64,000 nt of DNA, taken from the NCBI GenBank assembly GCA_963849635.1, contig CAWKIA010000002.1:41735-105734 (forward strand), written 5' to 3'. Shown in pieces: positions 16,980 to 26,097 of this stretch. The DNA is from CAVRUD01 sp963849635. GTDB taxonomy: Bacteria > Chloroflexota > Chloroflexia > Thermomicrobiales > UBA6265. The stretch's first letter is position 1; every line of letters starts with the position of its first letter. The translations under genes were made by a program, and so were the position numbers. Under the pieces are notes generated by a model that was given only the letters and a program-made list of their open reading frames with translations, was not told the DNA's origin and ran no database searches.

Positions 16980-17483
16980 CTAAACCACTTCCTGCAAGCG
17001 CCCCGTCTCGACGTAGTAGACGAATCCGCGGACTGAGATGGCATCGGGAATCAGTGCCGAGGAGCGAATCAGGGACACGTCGTCGCGGACGCTCTGATCG
17101 AGGTCGGGGAACGGGAGGAAATCAATCCCGGCGGCCTCTTCCGCTGCCTCGGGGCCGATGTCCCGGCCAAGGCGGGCGCGGATTCCGTCGTTTGAGGCGT
17201 CGAAGAGGCCGCAGTCGGTGTGGTGGATGACGACGATCTCGCGGACGCCGAGGAGGCCGCAGCAGACGGCGAGGGAGCGGAGGGCGGGGGCGGCGCGTCC
17301 TCCGGCGTTGCGGAGGATGTTGGCGTCGCCGGTCACCAGTCCGAGGGCATTGAAAAGGTCGATGCGGGCGTCCATGCAGGTCAGCACGGCGAGATGGCGG
17401 GTGGGCCGCTGGGGTATATCTCGTCGTTCGACCGTTGCTGCGTATTGGGCGTTGGCGGCGATTAGTTCATCCGTGACGGTCAA
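16980..17483 (-). CDS. Beta-class carbonic anhydrase
   Basis: A zinc enzyme interconverting CO2 and bicarbonate. The zinc ligands are seen in CMDAR (Cys, with the Asp-Arg dyad) and HHTDCG (His and Cys). A TTG start at 17483 is chosen over ATG 17534: AGGGGG lies about 8 nt upstream, and the resulting N-terminus (MTVTDELIAANAQYA) resembles that of the mycobacterial Rv1284 type. The length of 167 aa fits that short subgroup. Confidence 0.85.
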   Translation of the reverse strand: MTVTDELIAANAQYAATVERRDIPQRPTRHLAVLTCMDARIDLFNALGLVTGDANILRNAGGRAAPALRSLAVCCGLLGVREIVVIHHTDCGLFDASNDGIRARLGRDIGPEAAEEAAGIDFLPFPDLDQSVRDDVSLIRSSALIPDAISVRGFVYYVETGRLQEVV

Positions 17484-17577
17484 GGACGTGCCCCCTGGCA
17501 GAGAAAATTCTCTGCCACTTCCTACCACGTCCATGCACTCGCTTCAAAGCCGGCCCAGGTCACTGGGGTAACTCTGC

Positions 17578-18567
17578 CTACGCTTGCGCATCGCCCGATG
17601 CGCTTGTGAGGCGGGCAACGTACGCAGCGATGCCGCTCTGGATGTCGTACCGAGGCGCGAATCCCAGATCCTGACGGGCGCGATCGATCCCGAGCGCGGG
17701 CCGCCGGTTGGTGATCGAGAGCGGGATGTTGGCCTGCTCGACCTGCTCGACCCAGGACACTCGCGTTCCCGGAACGGCCGCCGCGACGGCCGCGAGAGTC
17801 TCGTCCAGAGCAAAGTCGCGGCCCACGGCGAGGTGGTAGAGATCGTACCGGGGGTCGGGGTGGGCCAGCAGGCGGGCGATGCCCTCACCCACGTCGGCGG
17901 CATGGGTCCAGTCCCGCCCGAGATCCGGGGCGGTGGCCACGATCGGCTGCCCGGCCAGGGCCAGCCCGACCGCCTGATGCACGGTCGACATGTGCACCCT
18001 GGACCCGGTGGGGCGCTCGTGTGGGCCGTAGACATTGCCCAGGCGGACGGAATAGGCATCGACGCCATCAGTCTGGCGGGCGTAGGCGACCAAGCGCTCG
18101 GCCGCAGCCTTGAGGATGCCGTACGGCCCATCCAAAGTGACTGGCGCGTCTTCCGGTAACGGTGGCCCGGACGGCTGGCGGAAGACCGCCGCCGACGAGA
18201 CGATCACCAGCCGCCGCAGCGGCATCGTCGCGGCCAGATCGAGCAGCACCTGGGTAGCACGGAGGTTGACGTCGAGCATGGGGAGGGTGATCCGCCCGGG
18301 GCCATTGGTGATCGCGGCGGCGTGGATCACGTCCGTGGCTCCGTTGTCGACCAGAGCCCGTTCCAGCGCGGCCGAGTCGGTGATATCGAGCGGCACGACC
18401 GCGACCCGGTCGATCGCGGCCTCGAAGACGGCCTGGGCATGGGCGTCTATCGCCCGGTCGAGCACGACAACGTGGTGGCCCGCCTCCAGTAGCGCTTCGA
18501 CGATGTTGATGCCAACGAACCCCGCCCCGCCGGTGACGGCGACGCGGGTGGGGGTTGGGATGGTCAC
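17578..18567 (-). CDS. NAD-dependent epimerase/dehydratase (extended SDR)
   Basis: A sugar-nucleotide or related epimerase/reductase. The Rossmann glycine motif TGGAGFVGINIVEALLEAG is at the N-terminus, LDITDSAALERAL follows the second strand, VIVSSAAVFR carries the catalytic Ser region and YGILK provides the YxxxK pair. LGNVYGPHERPTGSRV is the typical substrate loop. A GTG at 18567 has GAGGAG upstream; the ORF could also start at ATG 18609 with no ribosome site. Substrate unknown. Confidence 0.75.
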   Translation of the reverse strand: MTIPTPTRVAVTGGAGFVGINIVEALLEAGHHVVVLDRAIDAHAQAVFEAAIDRVAVVPLDITDSAALERALVDNGATDVIHAAAITNGPGRITLPMLDVNLRATQVLLDLAATMPLRRLVIVSSAAVFRQPSGPPLPEDAPVTLDGPYGILKAAAERLVAYARQTDGVDAYSVRLGNVYGPHERPTGSRVHMSTVHQAVGLALAGQPIVATAPDLGRDWTHAADVGEGIARLLAHPDPRYDLYHLAVGRDFALDETLAAVAAAVPGTRVSWVEQVEQANIPLSITNRRPALGIDRARQDLGFAPRYDIQSGIAAYVARLTSASGDAQA

Positions 18568-18717
18568 GGCTCGCTGCGCTCCTCGTCTCCTCGCGTGGTG
18601 GACAGTCATGCGATTGCCGTGGGCATTGTCCGCTATGGATTGGTGCGGGGTGTTGGTTCATTTGTGCGCATGGGAGAGGTTCGGGGGCGACGGTCGGTCG
18701 CCCCCGAGTCCCGGGAG

Positions 18718-18957
18718 CTATCGGAATCGTTCGCGCAGGCCGTTGGTTGACGGGCAGACCAGCCCTGAGGCTGGAAGCGTCAAGTCGAGGAGGTGCGGCA
18801 GGATGTGCTCCTGGTACTCGGGTGTTACCCGGTCGATCTTGCCGCTCGCGCTGAGGGCAGCGATGACCGCCCCGGTGAAGTCTCGGATCGGCGCGCCGAG
18901 GCAGACCGTGCCTCGGTTGCGCTCCTCGACATCGATGGCGTCGCGCTCGCGGATCGT
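18718..18957 (-). pseudogene. Remnant of an IclR-family regulator (effector domain)
   Basis: The minus strand reads IRERDAIDVEERNRGTVCLG, then APIRDFTGAVIAALSASGKI. This matches the C-terminal ligand domain of IclR regulators, where GxxxDxEE and V/APIRDxxGxVVAALSVSG are the usual motifs. The DNA-binding half is missing and no start is visible. IclR proteins often control sugar-acid catabolism, so it may once have regulated the lyase/dehydratase genes that begin at 19077. Confidence 0.6.
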
Positions 18958-19076
18958 GGCCGGCGCCGAATTCGCGGGTGGAGTCAATGGATTGACACCT
19001 TTTCGCTTCGGAGATAGGGTGCCGCCCTGACCGACCGCCCAGTCCGACGCTCGCCCGTCGGAATCGAGGAGGACCG

Positions 19077-20003
19077 ATGAACCGCTTTCGCGGGGTGTTC
19101 ACTATCCCTGTCACGCCGTTCGATGCCGCTGGCGCGGTGGATGAGGCCAGCCTGGAGCGGTGCGTCGCCTTCTGCGTCGCGGCTGGCGCTCATGGCATCG
19201 TTGCCCCGGTGAACGCCAGCGAAGTTACCAGCCTGACCGACGACGAGCGGCGGTGGGTCGCCGAGATCATCGTCGCCACCGTTCGCGGACAGATTCCGGT
19301 GGTTATTGGCGTCTCCGGCATCAGCGCTCCCCACGCCGCCTTGTTCTCAGCGCATGCTCGGGAGATCGGGGCCGACGCCGTCATCGCGATGCCACCGTAT
19401 GTGCGCAAGGCGAGCCAGGACGAGATCTTCGACTACTTCCGCGTCGTTGCCCGGGCGGCCGAATTGCCGGTTTTCATCCAGAACTACCCCGCGCCGATCG
19501 GCACCCCAATTTCCGCTGCCGCCATGGCGAAGCTGGTCCAGGAGATCGATGGCGTCACTTACGTTAAGGAGGAGACGATCCCGGCCGGTCAGGTCATGAC
19601 CGAACTCTTCGCCCTGGCTGGACCGCGTCTGGAAGGTGTGATGGGCGGCATGGCCGGCCGCTTCCTGATCGACGAGTACCGCCGGGGCGCCTGCGGCACC
19701 ATGCCCGCCTGCGAGGTGACCGATGTCCACGTCGCCCTCTGGAACGCTCTGGAGGCGGGAGACGACGTCCTCGCCCGCTCGATCTACAACCGTCTGCTGC
19801 CCCTGCTCAACATCGAGTGGCTCTACGGCGCCACCGTGTACAAGGAGGTCCTCCGTCGTCGGGGCGTGATCGACTGCGCCGCCCTGCGTGGACCGGGGAT
19901 GAACACCCTCGACGACTTCGACCATCGGGAACTAGACCAGATCCTGGCCGATGTGAGCGAGTTGTTCACGACCCAGCCGCTGGTGGAGGGTGTGAAAGGA
20001 TAG
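19077..20003 (+). CDS. Dihydrodipicolinate synthase/N-acetylneuraminate lyase family protein
   Basis: A 308-aa class I (Schiff-base) TIM-barrel lyase or dehydratase. The ATG at 19077 follows GAGGAGG. GRFRGVFTIPVTPFDAAG-like N-terminus, GIVAPVNASEV for the GTTGE loop, PVFIQNYPAPIG for the catalytic Tyr segment and DGVTYVKEETIP for the Schiff-base Lys are visible. The GTTGE loop departs from lysine-pathway enzymes. With the enolase-superfamily dehydratase next to it, a role in sugar-acid breakdown (as in KDG aldolases or KDGal dehydratases) is more likely than lysine synthesis. Confidence 0.8.
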   Translation: MNRFRGVFTIPVTPFDAAGAVDEASLERCVAFCVAAGAHGIVAPVNASEVTSLTDDERRWVAEIIVATVRGQIPVVIGVSGISAPHAALFSAHAREIGADAVIAMPPYVRKASQDEIFDYFRVVARAAELPVFIQNYPAPIGTPISAAAMAKLVQEIDGVTYVKEETIPAGQVMTELFALAGPRLEGVMGGMAGRFLIDEYRRGACGTMPACEVTDVHVALWNALEAGDDVLARSIYNRLLPLLNIEWLYGATVYKEVLRRRGVIDCAALRGPGMNTLDDFDHRELDQILADVSELFTTQPLVEGVKG

Positions 20004-20159
20004 ATCGTTCCTGCAAACGCGCTGGCGGCAGGGATCTGGAGCGGCGGACGCGTCGCGCATGTATTGGCCGATACGTCGTCGGATTGGGGACACGCACTGT
20101 GCCGCTCGTGCAGGCGAACATGCGTCGTATCTCCCGCCAGCAGCTGAGGCAAGACTCGC

Positions 20160-21299
20160 ATGAAGATCATTGATGCTCAGACCTTCGTCGTCGGCAACCC
20201 GTGGAAGAACTGGGTCTTTGTCCTTCTCTCAACCGACGAGGGGCTCACCGGCGTGGGCGAGGCGACCAGCGGCCTGAGCACGAAGCCGCACGAGGCGGCG
20301 GTCCACGAGCTGAAACCGCTCTACATCGGTCAGGACCCACGCGATGTCACGGCGGTCTGGGACCGGATGTACAAGGGAAGCTATCTCAATCAGAACGCCG
20401 CTATGGCGGCCATCGAGATGGCCTGCTGGGACATCCTCGGCAAGTCGCTGGGCGTCCCGGTCTGGCGATTGCTGGGCGGCAAGGTTCGGCCGCGCATCCG
20501 GGCCTACGCCAACGGCTGGTATCGCGGTCCACGCGAACCAGGCGCCTTCGCGGAGGCGGCGGCGAAGGTCGTGGCGCTCGGCTACACGGCCCTGAAGTTC
20601 GATCCCTTCGGCGATGCCTACCGCTTCATCTCCGCGGCGGAGCTCCGCCATTCGCTGGCGATCGTCGCGGCGGTGCGGGAGGCCGTTGGTGACGGTGTCG
20701 ATATCCTGATCGAAGGGCACGATCGCTTCTCCGTCTCGACCGCGATCGAGGTCGCTCGTGCCTTGGCCGACTATTCGCCGTTCTGGTTCGAGACTCCGGT
20801 GATGTCGACCGAGGTCGAGGCGATGGCCGAGGTGGCGCGGGTCTCGCCGGTGCGGGTGGTCGGCGGCGAGCGCTTTTCGAGCAAGGGCGATTTTGCACGG
20901 CTGCTCCAGACTCGGGCAATCGACGTGGTTCAACCCGAAGTCCTGCACACGGGTGTCGGCGGGTTGATCAAGATTGCCGGGATGGCCGAGGCGTTCGAGG
21001 CCTTCGTCGCGCCGCACAATGCCCAGAGCCCGTTCACCACCGTGGTCAACACCCACATCGGGGCGGCGATGCCGAACCTGCTCATCCAGGAGTGTTTCGA
21101 CGACTTTCTGGAGCCGTGGAGCCGGGAGATCCTCTCCGGCGCGGTTCGGATCGTCGATGGCTACCTGGAGGTTCCGGATGCTCCCGGCTTCGGGGTGGAG
21201 CTTCATCTCAAGGAGATGGCGAAGTACCCGTACGCCGATCGGAATTTCCTCCGCCTTTTCGAGGCGGGGTGGGAGCGGCGCCGGGCCGCTGACGCATAG
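20160..21299 (+). CDS. Enolase-superfamily sugar-acid dehydratase
   Basis: A 379-aa mandelate racemase/muconate lactonizing-type enzyme. The N-terminal lid contains NQNAAMAAIEMACWDILGKS. In the barrel, GYTALKFDPFG is the first catalytic strand, ILIEGHDRFS, WFETPV and VVGGERF carry acidic metal ligands, and APHNAQSP carries the C-terminal His. This pattern resembles galactonate/gluconate dehydratases. It follows the DapA-type gene by 156 bp on the same strand; dehydration followed by aldol cleavage would form a short pathway. Exact sugar acid not determinable. Confidence 0.85.
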   Translation: MKIIDAQTFVVGNPWKNWVFVLLSTDEGLTGVGEATSGLSTKPHEAAVHELKPLYIGQDPRDVTAVWDRMYKGSYLNQNAAMAAIEMACWDILGKSLGVPVWRLLGGKVRPRIRAYANGWYRGPREPGAFAEAAAKVVALGYTALKFDPFGDAYRFISAAELRHSLAIVAAVREAVGDGVDILIEGHDRFSVSTAIEVARALADYSPFWFETPVMSTEVEAMAEVARVSPVRVVGGERFSSKGDFARLLQTRAIDVVQPEVLHTGVGGLIKIAGMAEAFEAFVAPHNAQSPFTTVVNTHIGAAMPNLLIQECFDDFLEPWSREILSGAVRIVDGYLEVPDAPGFGVELHLKEMAKYPYADRNFLRLFEAGWERRRAADA

Positions 21300-21346
21300 C
21301 CGCGCGTTGGATCTCATCTCGGTGACCGATTGGTCGACTAGAGGAT

Positions 21347-21940
21347 CTACTCCGCTACGTATGCCCGCAGCCCGGCGGCGAAGATCGTAACCGCCCGCGA
21401 AAAGCTCGTGTCCGTGTCCAGGGGAAGGCCAAACCCGCCGATGGCCTCGATCGAGACGAAGCCATGGAGCAGGCTGCGCAGACCACGAACGGCATGGAGC
21501 CGATCGTCCTCGGACCCCAGGTTGGCGGGCAGCACGCGTAGGGCCAGATCGACCAGGTCCTCCGAGGCGGCCGCCAGGACCGGATCGTCGGCGGGACCAG
21601 CCCCGCGGGCGATGGCCGCATAGAGGCCGGGGTGTTCCCTGGCGTACGCCCGGTATGCCCGGGCAAAGGCGACGAGCCTGGCCTCGGCAGGCGCTTCGGT
21701 CATCGAATCCTTGATCCTGGCGGTCAGGCCACGGAGAGCAAAGAGGGCAAGTTCCTGGCGAAGGTCGGCCAGGCCAGCAATGTGGTTGTAGAGGGAGGGA
21801 GTGCGCACGCCGAGGTCGTCGGCAAGGTTGGCCAGCGTCACGGCTTCCAGTTGCTGGTCATCGGCGATGGCCGCCGCCGCGGCAACGATCCCTGCCCGGG
21901 TCAGGCCGGCCCGGCCGGAACTTCCTTGCCTGCGCACCAT
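21347..21940 (-). CDS. TetR/AcrR-family transcriptional regulator
   Basis: A 197-aa repressor-type protein. The N-terminal helix-turn-helix is GIVAAAAAIADDQQLEAVTL, then LADDLGVRTPSLYNHIAGLA. The C-terminal ligand domain contains YRAYAREHPGLYAAIARG, typical of the WHG subgroup. Its start overlaps the stop of the upstream MBL hydrolase gene by 40 bp, so the two are co-transcribed and it probably controls that operon. Confidence 0.85.
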   Translation of the reverse strand: MVRRQGSSGRAGLTRAGIVAAAAAIADDQQLEAVTLANLADDLGVRTPSLYNHIAGLADLRQELALFALRGLTARIKDSMTEAPAEARLVAFARAYRAYAREHPGLYAAIARGAGPADDPVLAAASEDLVDLALRVLPANLGSEDDRLHAVRGLRSLLHGFVSIEAIGGFGLPLDTDTSFSRAVTIFAAGLRAYVAE

Positions 21941-22647
21941 CGAGTCACCTCTACTGGGCGGCGGCTGATCGCCGCCGCTATCGCGGAATCGGGCGCCTCG
22001 ATCGGGTCGCCATGCCCGACGGCCAGCCGGCTCGGCCTGAGTTCGCGCAGGGCGACCGCCGTGGCGACGGCGGTCGGCTTGTGCCAGGTCGAGAAGGCAG
22101 GGAACGGAAAGCGTGGCTTGATGATACCGGAGACCGCGATGCCTCCGCGCGTCTGGAAGGCATCGCCGGCGATCAAAGAGCGGTCACGGGTGTCCAGGTA
22201 GGCGACGTGCCCAGGGGTGTGGCCCGGGGCGGCGATGACCAACAGGGAGCCTACCGGATCGTCTGGTTGGAGGAGGCGGTCGGGTTTGATCTCGAGCGTT
22301 TTATACGAACCGCGGAGCTTGGCATCGGCCGGCTCACCGGGTTGTGGTGATCGGTCGCCGGCGAGGATGCGTGCTTCCCACTCGGGAATCAGGATCTCGG
22401 CCTCCGGGAGCGCCCGGTGGAGGGCCATCAGGGAGCCGATGTGGTCGCCGTGGACGTGGGTGAGGGTGATCCGCCGGATCGGGGCGCCGAGGGCATGGAC
22501 GGTGGCCAGGATCGCCTTGGCGTTGGCGAAGTAGCCGGTGTCGATCAGGGTGAAGCCGTCGTCCTCACGGACGAGATAGGCGTTGATCGGGGAGAACGAA
22601 TGGTCCAGTAGCGAGTCGTTGCCCGCTCGTGTACCGTCTCGCTCCAC
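21901..22647 (-). CDS. MBL-fold metallohydrolase
   Basis: A 248-aa zinc hydrolase. The metal-binding motif is THVHGDHIG, followed by APGHTPGHVAY, LIAGDAFQTRGG and AVGHGDPI, which supply the remaining ligands. SPINAYLVREDDGFTLIDTG at the N-terminus is typical of lactonase or glyoxalase II-like members. It is the first gene of a two-gene operon with the TetR regulator and is divergent from the SMP-30 lactonase at 22693. Substrate unknown. Confidence 0.85.
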   Translation of the reverse strand: MERDGTRAGNDSLLDHSFSPINAYLVREDDGFTLIDTGYFANAKAILATVHALGAPIRRITLTHVHGDHIGSLMALHRALPEAEILIPEWEARILAGDRSPQPGEPADAKLRGSYKTLEIKPDRLLQPDDPVGSLLVIAAPGHTPGHVAYLDTRDRSLIAGDAFQTRGGIAVSGIIKPRFPFPAFSTWHKPTAVATAVALRELRPSRLAVGHGDPIEAPDSAIAAAISRRPVEVTRWCAGKEVPAGPA

Positions 22648-22692
22648 ATTGGGGACACGGCGAGCGAGGATCGCGACCAGGGGAGGTCACGT

Positions 22693-23575
22693 ATGGGCGC
22701 AAGCGGCCAACCGGCACCGGAGTTGGAACTGATCGCGGACGAGCGCTGCATCGTCGGGGAGGGACCCCTCTGGCATGCGGCCGAGAAGCGGCTCTACTGG
22801 GGCGACATCGTCGGCGGCAAACTCTTCCGCTATGACCCCGCCGCGGGGAGCTACGAGCAGATCTACCAGGGCGAGATGGTCGGAGGGTTCACGATCCAGG
22901 CCGACGGCGCCCTCCTCCTCTTCGGCGAGCGCGGCTCGGTCCGGACCTGGCGTGACGGCGTAATCGAAACCGTCATCGACGAGATTCCTGAGGAGCGCGG
23001 TGGCCGCTTCAACGACGTCATCGCCGACCCCGAGGGCCGGGTCTTCTGCGGCACCATGCCGATCGGCGACCAGCTCGGCCGCCTCTACCGCCTGGACCCG
23101 GATGGGACACTGACACCCGTTCTGGACGGAATCAACATCTCCAACGGGATGGGCTTCACGCCCGATCTTGCCCAGATGTACCACACCGATACCTTCGGCG
23201 GGACCATCACCGTCTTCGACTACGACCGCGCCACCGGCGCCCTCTCGAATGGCAAGGTCCTCGTCACCGTGCCCCCGGAAGAAGGGCTACCCGGACGGCA
23301 TGACGGTCGACGCCGAGGGCTACATCTGGTCGGCCCACTGGGACGGCGGTGCCCTCTACCGCTACTCCCCCGCAGGCGAAAAGGTCCGCAGGGTCGACTT
23401 TCCGGCCCGCAAGGTCTCCAGCATCACCTTCGGCGGCGACGCCTACGCCGACGCCTACGTCACCACCGCCGGCGGCGACAACCGTGACACCGAAGGTTCA
23501 GGGGCAGGGGCACTCTTTCGGGTGAATCTGGGTGTGAAGGGGAAGGCGCCGTTCTTGTCGCGGGTGGGGTTGTAG
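22693..23575 (+). CDS. SMP-30/gluconolactonase-family protein (one frameshift)
   Basis: A six-bladed propeller lactonase that opens sugar lactones. ATG 22693 follows GGGGAGG. CIVGEGPLWHAAEKRLYWGD holds the metal Glu, GINISNGMGFTPD the conserved Asn, and YPDGMTVDAEGYIWSAHWDG the catalytic Asp. A G inserted in GAAGAAGGGCTAC (about 23286) shifts the frame before this last motif. The corrected protein continues to GGDNRDTEG and ends at the TAG at 23575; the extent is one base over a multiple of three. It fits the sugar-acid theme of the region. Confidence 0.8.
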
Positions 23576-23587
23576 GGGGCGAAAGAG

Positions 23588-23720
23588 GACCTCACCCCCT
23601 CCCCCCTCTCTTCCCTAGCCCACTGCGGTGGAGAGGGGCGTTAGTTGGCGTCTCGGTAAAGGTAGCCCGCATCCCCAGCCTCCTCTTCCCCGCACGGAAG
23701 AAGGGGCTGGGGGTGCGGGC
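23588..23720. terminator. Dispersed repeat and hairpin between convergent genes
   Basis: 23588-23655 is the second copy of the CACTGCGGTGGAGAGGGGCG repeat also seen near 5440. 23665-23720 forms a long imperfect stem (GCCCGCA...CCCCAGCC with GGCTGGGG...TGCGGGC) and lies between converging gene ends, so it can serve both strands as a terminator. Confidence 0.55.
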
Positions 23721-23733
23721 CAATCGCTCATCC

Positions 23734-24576
23734 CTATGCTGGGAGCAGAAACTCCGCGGCGACCCAGCCCTTTGTTGAATCCGTGAGCGTGACGTAAACC
23801 CATGACCAGCCGTCGCCGCCGGAGATCGGGCCGTCCGAGACGTACATCGTTGTGCTGGTGGGAAGGGTGGTGACGATCTCTGTGTTCACGCCTGGGCCGG
23901 CGCGGAGATTGACGGGGCCGTCGTTGACGATCGCCGTCATCCCCAGGGTGATGCCGTTGGTTGGGCCATCGCCCAGCGGGACACCGTTGTAGTCGAGGTA
24001 CTCGCCCGCGACCCAGCCATTGCCGGCGTGGCTCGCGATTCGATACCAGGTGTAGCCTTCCCAATCGATCGGACCGGCGACGATGGTGACCTGGGTGCCC
24101 CAGGGCAGCACTGCGACCATGTCCGCGCCAACACCGACATTGACACGGACATTGAGGGCATCCGTGGCCACGGTTGCCTGGTCCCCAGCGGGTTGACCGC
24201 CGGACCCTGCCGGGGCCATGAAGTCGCTGACGGCAAAGCCGATTAGTCCCCAGGCCGAGACCCTGTACCAGAGGTAGCCATCCCGGAGGTAGCCGCCGGA
24301 AACGACAGTCGCGGCCGTTCCGTTTGGAAGGACGGCCAGGACGTCTCCTTGCAGGTTTGGCATCGAGCGCAGGTTGAGGGCGTCGGTCGAGACGACGAGC
24401 TCGGTCCCCTCCGGATACTCGGTTCCGCTGGGTGTGCTTGGAGTCTCGTCCCCGTCGGCAGCGGCGATCCCAGGGTGCGTAAAGACAGCGGCGAGCACAC
24501 TCAACACCAGCACAGCACATCCGGCGCGGCGTGCGAGGCCCTCAATTGTGCTGCCCCGTTGCTGGATGTAAGCCAT
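23734..24576 (-). CDS. Secreted multi-SH3 (SH3b) domain protein, three repeats
   Basis: A 280-aa exported protein. The ATG at 24576 follows GAGGAG. A signal segment (AGCAVLVLSVLAAVFTHPGI) is followed by three bacterial SH3-type repeats, each with the LNLRS/LNVRV/VNLRA motif, a VLPNGT-type turn and a W-Y or W-V-Y strand (GYLWYRVSAWGLIGFAVSDF, GYTWYRIASHAGNGWVAGEY, WSWVYVTLTDSTKGWVAAEF). Bacterial SH3 domains usually bind cell-wall peptides or polymers. No catalytic domain is attached. Its paralogue is at 24840, and both share an upstream element at a similar distance. Confidence 0.8.
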   Translation of the reverse strand: MAYIQQRGSTIEGLARRAGCAVLVLSVLAAVFTHPGIAAADGDETPSTPSGTEYPEGTELVVSTDALNLRSMPNLQGDVLAVLPNGTAATVVSGGYLRDGYLWYRVSAWGLIGFAVSDFMAPAGSGGQPAGDQATVATDALNVRVNVGVGADMVAVLPWGTQVTIVAGPIDWEGYTWYRIASHAGNGWVAGEYLDYNGVPLGDGPTNGITLGMTAIVNDGPVNLRAGPGVNTEIVTTLPTSTTMYVSDGPISGGDGWSWVYVTLTDSTKGWVAAEFLLPA

Positions 24577-24710
24577 GTCGCCACTCCTCTTGTCCAGATG
24601 GATGCTCCAGACCATGGGTGGAGCGCCGGCGGTCTACCCATGGTCCGGACGGGGTAGCTGGCGGCACCGAGCCGCCAGACGTCCAGGGTAGGACGGGGTC
24701 GGCTCGCTGG

Positions 24711-24733
24711 CATTGGGAGAACTACGTAGGTTT
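24711..24733 (-). promoter_or_regulatory. Conserved upstream element of SH3 gene, copy A
   Basis: On the + strand it reads CATTGGGAGAACTACGTAGG plus TTT. It matches copy B at 26075-26097 at 18 of 23 positions, including all of TACGTAGGTTT. It lies 135 bp before the start at 24576, nearly the same distance as copy B from its gene. Confidence 0.55.
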
Positions 24734-24774
24734 TGGGCCGGCTTGGGTCAGATGGGGCACAGGTCGGAAACGTG

Positions 24775-24810
24775 GCGGCCCCCGCTCCACCGAGGTGGAG
24801 CGGGGGCCGC
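24775..24810. terminator. Strong hairpin after second SH3 gene
   Basis: A perfect 16-bp stem (GCGGCCCCCGCTCCAC and its complement) with loop CGAG, just downstream of the stop at 24840. A run of five T's lies between the gene and the stem on the + strand. Confidence 0.7.
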
Positions 24811-24839
24811 GGGCGACGTGCGGGTTTTTGGTTGGAGGT

Positions 24840-25943
24840 TTACGCCTTCTTCAAGAGCTCCGCTGCCACCCATCCCGAGGTGAAGTTCGGGGTCGTAACA
24901 TAGACCCAGGAGTAGCCGTTCGCGGAGACCGGTCCATCGGAGACGGAGAGCTTCGTGCCGGTGGGGATGGTGGTGATCACCTGCCCGCTGGTCCCGGCAG
25001 TCTTACGCAGGTTGATGGGGCCGTCGCTCACGACTGCGGTTGTGCCGGGGCCGATGCCGCCCGAGTTGCCGCCACTGCCGCCGGTGCTGCCGCCACCGCC
25101 GAAGGAAAGGAACTCGCCGGCGACCCAGCCGTTGCCGGAGGAGCTGGAAATCCGGTACCAGCTGTAGCCATCGGAGCCGATCGGTCCTTCAAGGATGGAG
25201 ACCTGGGCGCCCTTTGGCAGGACGGTGACGACCCCGGCCCCGATGCTGGCACTGGCGCGGACGTTCAGCCCGTTGGTCGCGACCGTCGCATTACCACTTG
25301 AATTGCCACCACCGCCGCTGTTGCCACCGCCACTGGACCCGGCTAGAGCAAGGAAGTCACTGACCGCATAGCCGGTCTTGCCCCAGGCGGTGATCTGGTA
25401 CCAGGAGTAGCCACCGCCGGAGTACGTGCCGGAGACGACCACCGCTGCGGTGCCGTTGGGCAGAACGGCCAGGACGTTGCCGTTGAGGGCCGGCGCCGAA
25501 CGCAGGTTGAGGGCATCGGTGGAGACGACCAGATTGGTGCCGGGTCCGTACCCTGAGCCGCTCGGGGATCCACCAGGATTGCCGCCGGGGCTACCTCCCG
25601 GGTTGCCGGTTCCGACCGGAGCAAGGCCTTCGCCGATCAGCCAGCCAGATGGAGAGGCGATCTTGTACCAGTTGTATCCGTTCTTCGCGACTGGGCCTTC
25701 GACGATCGTGACCTTGGTGCCGCCGGACAGGACCGTGACGACGCTGCTGCCGGTTCCGGCCGCCGACCGGACATTCAGCGCGGGCGTGTCGACTTGCAGG
25801 ACTTCGCCAGGGGCGAAGTTCGCCGCGAACGCCGTTCCCGGTTGATTGAGACTGACCGCGATGAGCGCCAGGACGAGCGCAGCGGCGCCAACACGGAGAC
25901 CAAACCGACGGACGACCTGTGCTACCGAAACGATCTGAGCCAT
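24840..25943 (-). CDS. Secreted multi-SH3 (SH3b) domain protein, four repeats
   Basis: A 367-aa paralogue of the protein at 23734 with one extra repeat. ATG 25943 follows GAGGAG. A signal segment (VGAAALVLALIAVSLNQPGT) precedes four SH3-type repeats at about residues 50-105, 125-185, 200-255 and 290-350. They are joined by Gly/Ser/Asn-rich linkers (GNPGGSPGGNPGGSPSG; SSGGGNSGGGGNSSG). Each repeat has LNVRS/LNLRS/LNVRA/INLRK and a GYxWY strand. It is likely a wall-associated or extracellular binding protein. The extra N-terminal repeat separates it from the shorter paralogue. Confidence 0.8.
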   Translation of the reverse strand: MAQIVSVAQVVRRFGLRVGAAALVLALIAVSLNQPGTAFAANFAPGEVLQVDTPALNVRSAAGTGSSVVTVLSGGTKVTIVEGPVAKNGYNWYKIASPSGWLIGEGLAPVGTGNPGGSPGGNPGGSPSGSGYGPGTNLVVSTDALNLRSAPALNGNVLAVLPNGTAAVVVSGTYSGGGYSWYQITAWGKTGYAVSDFLALAGSSGGGNSGGGGNSSGNATVATNGLNVRASASIGAGVVTVLPKGAQVSILEGPIGSDGYSWYRISSSSGNGWVAGEFLSFGGGGSTGGSGGNSGGIGPGTTAVVSDGPINLRKTAGTSGQVITTIPTGTKLSVSDGPVSANGYSWVYVTTPNFTSGWVAAELLKKA

Positions 25944-26074
25944 GCCGGCACTCCTCGGGGTGTTGGGGTGCCGAACCGCGAACATCGAAGAACGATCTCC
26001 GTCGGGTTCGGGCGGGGCTCATCGGCGGTCCACTCCCGCCACAACTCAAGGGTATGGGTGGGGCGGACCTGTGA

Positions 26075-26097
26075 CATTAGGGAAAGTACGTAGGTTT
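26075..26097 (-). promoter_or_regulatory. Conserved upstream element of SH3 gene, copy B
   Basis: The + strand reads CATTAGGGAAAGTACGTAGG plus TTT, 132 bp before the start at 25943. Shared with copy A; the conserved palindromic core TACGTA suggests a regulator site or promoter part. Confidence 0.55.
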
